64,000 bases of DNA from Numida meleagris (Eukaryota > Chordata > Aves > Galliformes > Numididae): NCBI RefSeq assembly GCF_002078875.1, contig NC_034409.1, positions 60,217,244-60,281,243 on the forward strand. The letters are read 5' to 3'. The notes under the pieces are model-generated. The model was not told the origin of the DNA. It searched no databases and saw only the letters and a program-made list of their open reading frames with translations. Shown here one piece after another: positions 59,059 to 64,000 of the stretch. Every line of letters starts with the position of its first letter. The stretch's first letter is position 1. Position numbers and translations under genes: made by a program.

Positions 59059-60579
59059 GAACCCTTTGGTTTCCCAGTGTTACATACATTACTCACTTGC
59101 TCTGTAACTAACCAAAAATCCAGCAGGTAACTTAACAATAATAATGTGTGAAACTTTAGATTTAAATGAGATTAAAATTTTTGCTCACGTTGTTATCTCC
59201 ATTAATACAGACACTTACTCACTCCATATCAAGTATGCAAAATGAACAGGAGATCTGAGTATATAAAAATGCAATAAAAATAAGTGTGCCACTAGCTGTA
59301 GATGAGCAGGATAGACCAGACAGGCCTGAAATGTAACTAACTCCCTGTATGTAGAAGTGTAGGTCCAGTTTTACACTGCATTCACTGTTTCCCATTAACC
59401 AGCTCCAGCCATTGGGAGCAGGTGCCTGTTGTATAGATGCGCTGTGCCTCCATGTTTATTTATTGAATTCCTCTTAGCACACTGCAAAAAATTCCCCCAG
59501 ATGGCATAATCATGATTCTTTGAATTTGACAGGTTATGATGCAATTTTATGCAAACCGAATTCAAGCAAAATGTGTAACTCATACTAGTTTTCTGGGGTA
59601 GTGGGATGCATCTGGCCTGCTGGCAGCTGAGACTGTGGCTATTTTAAGAAGCTGGCAGTGCTGGTGCTGTATAATGTTACTCTGTAGGCAGATAGTAAGT
59701 ATCTTAATCAAGGCCAGAAGAGAAGGGATGGTGGCAAACTAAACTTCTGCTAGGTTTGAGCCTTTTCCTCATTAATTCGATTTGCGCAATAACTTTATAT
59801 GAACAAATCTCCATTTTTAAAGGATCATTGACGTACTAAACCTATTCAAGGTGTAATTATTTTGGCAATAGCCAAACTCCATTTCCCTTGTGTTTCTATA
59901 AAGAATTAGTTTGCACTGTCGTGTTTGTGGCTGAGTAGCTTGCATCACTGTTGTCAATGTTCTTCTACAGTTCTTGTGCAGGAACTGGCATACCTGCTAT
60001 GGTGGGTTTCTAGTACAGTTGGAAGGAACGGTCAATGAGGGCAGAAAGAGCAGAACCTGCCTTGCACATCAGGCTGTGCATCCCTTTATGAGTTACATTT
60101 TCCCTTTTTGCTATTCCTATTGCAAAGGTGGTGGCCAATTCTATGGAAGCTCAGGGCCAAATTGGTGAATGACAGTTTTGGGAAGGGCTTTTAGGGAGGG
60201 CTGTGAGGGCAGCATGTCAGAATGGCTGTAGAAACACTGTGGGTACAGGGCAGACAGAAAGGGGAGCTGCCAGCTTTGCCTTGGAGCTGTTGACCAGGAG
60301 AGTTTGGAGTCTTGGTCATGGCAGAAATCAGTAAGCATCCCTGTGTCAAAAATATGTTGTGCTTTTTGTGCTATTCTGTACCAAAATCCTAAATACATGC
60401 TCTGACAGTGTGTTTCCGGAAAAAAAACATAGGGCATTTTCTTGTTTTGTTTCCTTTAATTTAAGTATCTGTGCAACTTTTTGGTTCAAACAGCTCAAAA
60501 GTAGAACAGAAGCTTAAAGCACCTGGGATGGAAAAAATCCTCCTGCAGATATGAATATGGGTTATCTTTATGTATTTCC

Positions 60580-60600
60580 TAAAGAAACAAACAAACAAAA
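60580..60600. repeat. (AAAC)n microsatellite
   Basis: About four AAAC units form a simple tetranucleotide repeat. Confidence 0.7.
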
Positions 60601-61619
60601 ATTCCTAAAACACAAATGCATGTCTGTTTATTGAAATTACTTCTTGTGCCCTCTTATAGAGGCTACTTTCCAGAAAATTAAGACTTGACGGAATGATCTG
60701 GGTCCTTTGAACTGGTGCCTGGATTAACAGCTCATGTGGAGGGCAACAGTGGAAATCACTCTGAATTTACACCTAGAAATGGAATGAGCAGAGAGGTCAA
60801 TGGCACTTCAGCTTTGATATATGCTTTAATACAGAAAAGTAAATTTAAGTTGAGGATTGCAAGTTGCCTTTGTGCAATTTAAGAATGAGACTTTGCTTGA
60901 TGAAAGAACACTATGGTGGCTGTGAAAACATTCTTGTTTTGCTGCAGGAGAGGAGCCAAACAGTTGGGAGAAACCTCAGAGAGATGTGCTAGGACACCCT
61001 TTTGTTTATCATTACAAGTGCCTTTGGGGGAGATGTAACCAAAACAGTTTAAAAGTGCTCATCCAAGTTATATAGAGCTCATTTAGTCAAAACTTCATCT
61101 GAAAGCAGCCTAATTCTATTCATAATGTCCCTCTTGCAGTAGGTAACTTTAAAAAGTCCTGAAAATGTTATCCAGCACTGTATTGATGATGTAACTACAT
61201 GGTTAACAGCATTAGACTGAAGAAAACCTCTTGGCTTTGGTTCAACACCAGTTAAATAACTTTTTTTTTTTATCCCCAGGCTCTGGAATGTCTTAATGTA
61301 GGAGCAAAACAGCCTTTCAAAATAAGGAAACTATATGACAGCATGCTGTTTGAAGTACTTAGAATTTAATCTTGTTACTAATTTTGACAGGCATTTCTGC
61401 AATTACTTTCAATGTGTCCAACAGCTTTGTAGTGAAACAATCACTGAGTTTTCATTTGTCACATGTATTTACCCTTTGTCAGTAGTGGGGTAGAGAGGTT
61501 GTGAAGGGGACTGTTCGCTTGTTTTACCTATTTTTGTTTCTTTTTACCCCCAGCGCACTTGTATGTCTTTCACGTTGCTCATACCTGCTTTTTTTATCTC
61601 TCTTTGTTATGTTGTGTAG

Positions 61620-61685
61620 TCTTGTACAAATGGCTAGAAGCAGACCTCCATGGCAAGAGCTCAGATACCGCAAACAAAGCCTCAG
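61620..61685 (+). CDS. DENND5B: DENND5B coding exon 2 (probable 22-residue cassette exon)
   Basis: A long pyrimidine tract (CTTTTTTTATCTCTCTTTG) leads to the acceptor TTGTGTAG at 61612-61619, and the exon ends CTCAG|GTAAAC at 61685/61686. The length is 66 nt, a multiple of three. Joined to exon 1 in phase 1, it reads V-LYKWLEADLHGKSSDTANKAS with no stop, directly after DELA. DENND5A has a segment at exactly this place, after its own DEL, beginning ALCQYIQASK and followed by a Ser/Thr-rich linker, so the hydrophobic-aromatic start and polar tail correspond. Because the length keeps the frame, the exon can be included or skipped without harm. From memory, the commonly listed mammalian DENND5B protein goes directly from DELA into the next conserved block, so this looks like an alternative exon. 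The following constitutive exon was not found before 64000. Confidence 0.87.
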
Positions 61686-64000
61686 GTAAACAGGGGTTAA
61701 GGACAAAGCAATCAACAGCCCCTCTGTGTCTCTTTACTTTCCATCTTCTAGCTAGCTTTGAATCAAATTAAGGATCAAAGCTTAAAAACAGAAATCCTGG
61801 CCTTTTTCACCCTTTTACCTAACTTAAATCAATATCTGGTAAATTGTATTCTGTTTCTTGAAGCTCTCTTGGCAGATGTGCTTCTCCTCTCCCAAGAAAT
61901 GCCACTAGTGGCATCAGGAATATTAATGGATTGATATACAGGGCTAGATCTGGTGTGTGCTTGATAAAGACCAAAAAATACCACGTGTGGGGCTGCATTA
62001 GAGCACACTTAGTGAGAAGTCCAGCTAAACTTAGTTATGTAGATTAGTGGATAAAATGTGCTGGAAGGTGTAGCTCCACCAATTTCTGCTACAGAGACTC
62101 AGGGGTTCCTGAAACCTAAAGGAAGGATCTTTTGGATTCTACATTTAAGTAGGAGTATTAGGGAGGTACACACACTCACTCACTCATATAGGATACACAA
62201 CCTGCTATGTCTTCTTGCTTAAATATGATCTATCAATTCCTTGAAATATGCAGGAGTTTTAGTAGACAGGGTAGACCCTGCTCACATCCCCTCTCCGACA
62301 CAAATGGATGAAGGCACTGCCGTCTTACAGACAACAGTTGCCTGCTGAATAAACTGAGATTTAAAAATTTTGAAACAAAAACCATTTAGATTGCCTTGTC
62401 CCCATCCTCCCATTCATATCATCTCCCTCCTCCACCACAAGATTATGAGAATATGTGGTAGGAGTGGTGGGAGACAGTGCCTTTGAGTTCATGTCCTTGA
62501 ATACTGAGTAGCTAACCACTGCTGCCTCAGTGAAACGCAGAAGCACAAAAGAAGAGCAGCAGAACACAATTTCTGTGCTGCTCAAAATAACTGATTCCTG
62601 AACCTGACAATTAGCACTGTTATTCCTGTCCTCACGTTGTCCCCACCTGCACGCTGTATATTACTTGCTTCTCATGCAGGGTCACGCAGTTATCCAATAA
62701 GTTCAGCCTGCAGGGAAAACATAGCTGGATGTACTGAACACTTTTAATTAGAAATAGCTATCAAAGAGGTTGTCACCATGATGTACAGAACTGTGCACAT
62801 TCGTGTTCCCAGTACATTCCTCCAACGGAATAAAAGATATTTTTATTTCGGTGGTCATAAGCATTCCTGTCTGCGTTCCAGAGCCCGTAAGGACCAGCAG
62901 ATAGTTCACATTCCCTGGACCAGAGGGTGTGGGTAGAGGATGCCTTTGCCTATTTAGTATGGTTTTTTAATGCCTCTGTAGCGGCTTTCACTTGTGTGAA
63001 AGCCATCATGACTGACAACCTCACAACTGCAGCTTAATTTTCCTAGTAATTTTGTCCTTCATCCAAAACACAGAGACACTTAGTTTTCTACTTTTGAGAA
63101 TTTTTATCACTTTGAAATGAAATTACCATGTTTTTTCTTGATCTAGCATCCATCATATCAGCATTCGCTTTTAATTTGAAACTAAATGCCCTTTAAAAAT
63201 GATTGCCTTTAAGGGAAGGTGCAAGTCCCATTACATAAGGCACAGTGTCCAATTGAAACTGAACTTGAATCTGACACATTTCACAGGATTTTGAGAAATA
63301 CTTTAATTGATTTTTTAAAAGCATCCTGAAGGTGAAGGGATTCTATTTAAAACCAGCTTCTTAACTTGCCTCTGGAAGGCAGCTTACCCTACTAAGTTGT
63401 GCTGCTTGCATGAATGGGTAGCACACATCGAACATGGTGTTACTATCGGTATTCACAGTACTGTTATCTGGCCATTAATATTTTAGAATATGGATTCAAT
63501 TCGCATTTGATACTTGCTTCATTTTTAATGTGCCCTGCTAAATCCTCTTTTGGAAGCTAGCAAGCAAGCACTTAAAAAAACGTAGCAGATTTAATGAAAA
63601 TTTGCCATTTTCCTACAGTTTCCTACGGCTACAGAAATTTTTCTTGCCACATGACTCCTCAGCTCAGACCTGAGAATGCACCACATAACATACCTTTCAG
63701 TCCAGGCCCCTTCTCGTGTTTGCCAAGAAGGTTTTGCTCTCTGTGGTTCTCCTCCAGCTCCTTCTCAGCGTGTCCACGCCTCTTACCTTGTGTCAATGAG
63801 AGTGGCTTGGCCAAATGAAAACCAGGCTGCTTTCTGTCACACCCTTGTGCTGTTTCTGTCCTAAATTATTTTTCTTATTTGAAAGCTTATCCTGCCTGGC
63901 TTCCCAGGGGGCAGCTTTGTTTGGAGGGTGCCGTGCTGTGTCCCTTCTAAGTAATGACCGATTGATTCCCTCTGGTGTGGCTTCATGGCTCTTCTCTTGT
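61686..64000 (+). other. DENND5B: Start of DENND5B intron 2, no further exon recognised
   Basis: After the GTAAAC donor the sequence is AT-rich. It holds a short (AC)n/(ACTC)n patch at 62167-62185. I looked for the next conserved DENND5B block, an acidic-aromatic start followed by a basic RRTFKSK-type segment, and did not see it in any plus-strand frame. The 62- to 74-codon frames near 63600-63860 show no family resemblance. Confidence 0.6.

Larger units (their letters stand above)
15337..61619 (+). other. DENND5B: First intron of DENND5B (about 46.3 kb)
   Basis: The intron runs from GTGAGC at 15337 to the TTGTGTAG acceptor at 61612-61619. It carries seven recognisable CR1 pieces, a diverged tandem duplication and simple repeats, all listed separately. 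The stretches 15600-17700, 19900-25200, 27600-41100, 48800-58900 and 59100-61600 show no gene, RNA or transposon that I can support, apart from the listed microsatellites. Scattered open frames, up to 184 codons, look like chance frames. Long first introns usually carry enhancers, but none can be assigned by eye. Confidence 0.8.

Noticed and set aside
61559..61771. 70-codon plus-strand frame starting at an ATG before the DENND5B exon
   Set aside because: Its first part translates the pyrimidine tract of the acceptor and its end translates the intron. Only 61620-61685 is exon.
1..64000. CRISPR arrays, tRNA genes, rRNA genes and bacterial-type operons
   Set aside because: No regularly spaced short repeats, cloverleaf with A/B boxes or ribosomal RNA core sequence was seen. 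The window is vertebrate nuclear DNA.

Overview
This 64 kb window looks like vertebrate nuclear DNA from a bird, most likely a galliform close to chicken. The grounds are spliced coding exons with GT/AG boundaries, CpG-island promoters, many CR1 LINE copies ending in the TTCTATGAT-type tail, a mariner deletion derivative resembling those of chicken, and an avian-type solo retroviral LTR. There are no bacterial operons, CRISPR arrays or recognisable tRNA/rRNA genes. Gene names rest on protein patterns recognised by eye, not on a search.

Two genes lie head to head. On the minus strand at the left is the 5' part of ETFBKMT (METTL20), the mitochondrial lysine methyltransferase of electron-transfer-flavoprotein beta. 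It has a non-coding first exon in a CpG island at about 3899-3960 and a first coding exon at 1770-2065. Its SAM-binding exons were not found in 1-1700 and probably lie to the left. On the plus strand, DENND5B (a DENN-domain Rab exchange factor) starts in a CpG island at 14.9-15.6 kb. Coding exon 1 is 15225-15336. A huge first intron, about 46.3 kb, runs to a 66-nt in-phase second coding exon at 61620-61685. The rest of DENND5B lies to the right. The two start regions are about 11 kb apart, and this divergent pairing matches the ETFBKMT/DENND5B neighbourhood known in mammals.

The 11 kb between the genes carries a CR1 copy against the ETFBKMT promoter (4026-4184), a mariner deletion derivative (7183-7729), a GC-rich block (9950-10290), a CR1 copy with an internal deletion (12804-13197), and a solo LTR with a perfect 5-bp target duplication (13962-14470).

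The DENND5B intron is moderately AT-rich and mostly featureless to the eye. It holds a diverged tandem duplication with a period of 1045 bp (26096-27567) containing smaller nested repeats, a CR1 fragment ending in a perfect 37-bp fold-back (41325-41413), and a long decayed CR1 with esterase, endonuclease and reverse-transcriptase remains (43636 to about 47300). Several shorter CR1 pieces, almost all in the minus orientation, and simple repeats complete it. No second host gene was recognised inside the intron.

The observations most worth following up are the 66-nt DENND5B exon, which matches in position and sequence style the extra N-terminal segment of the paralogue DENND5A and may be a cassette exon; the CR1 fold-back; the nested tandem repeat; and the clean solo LTR.
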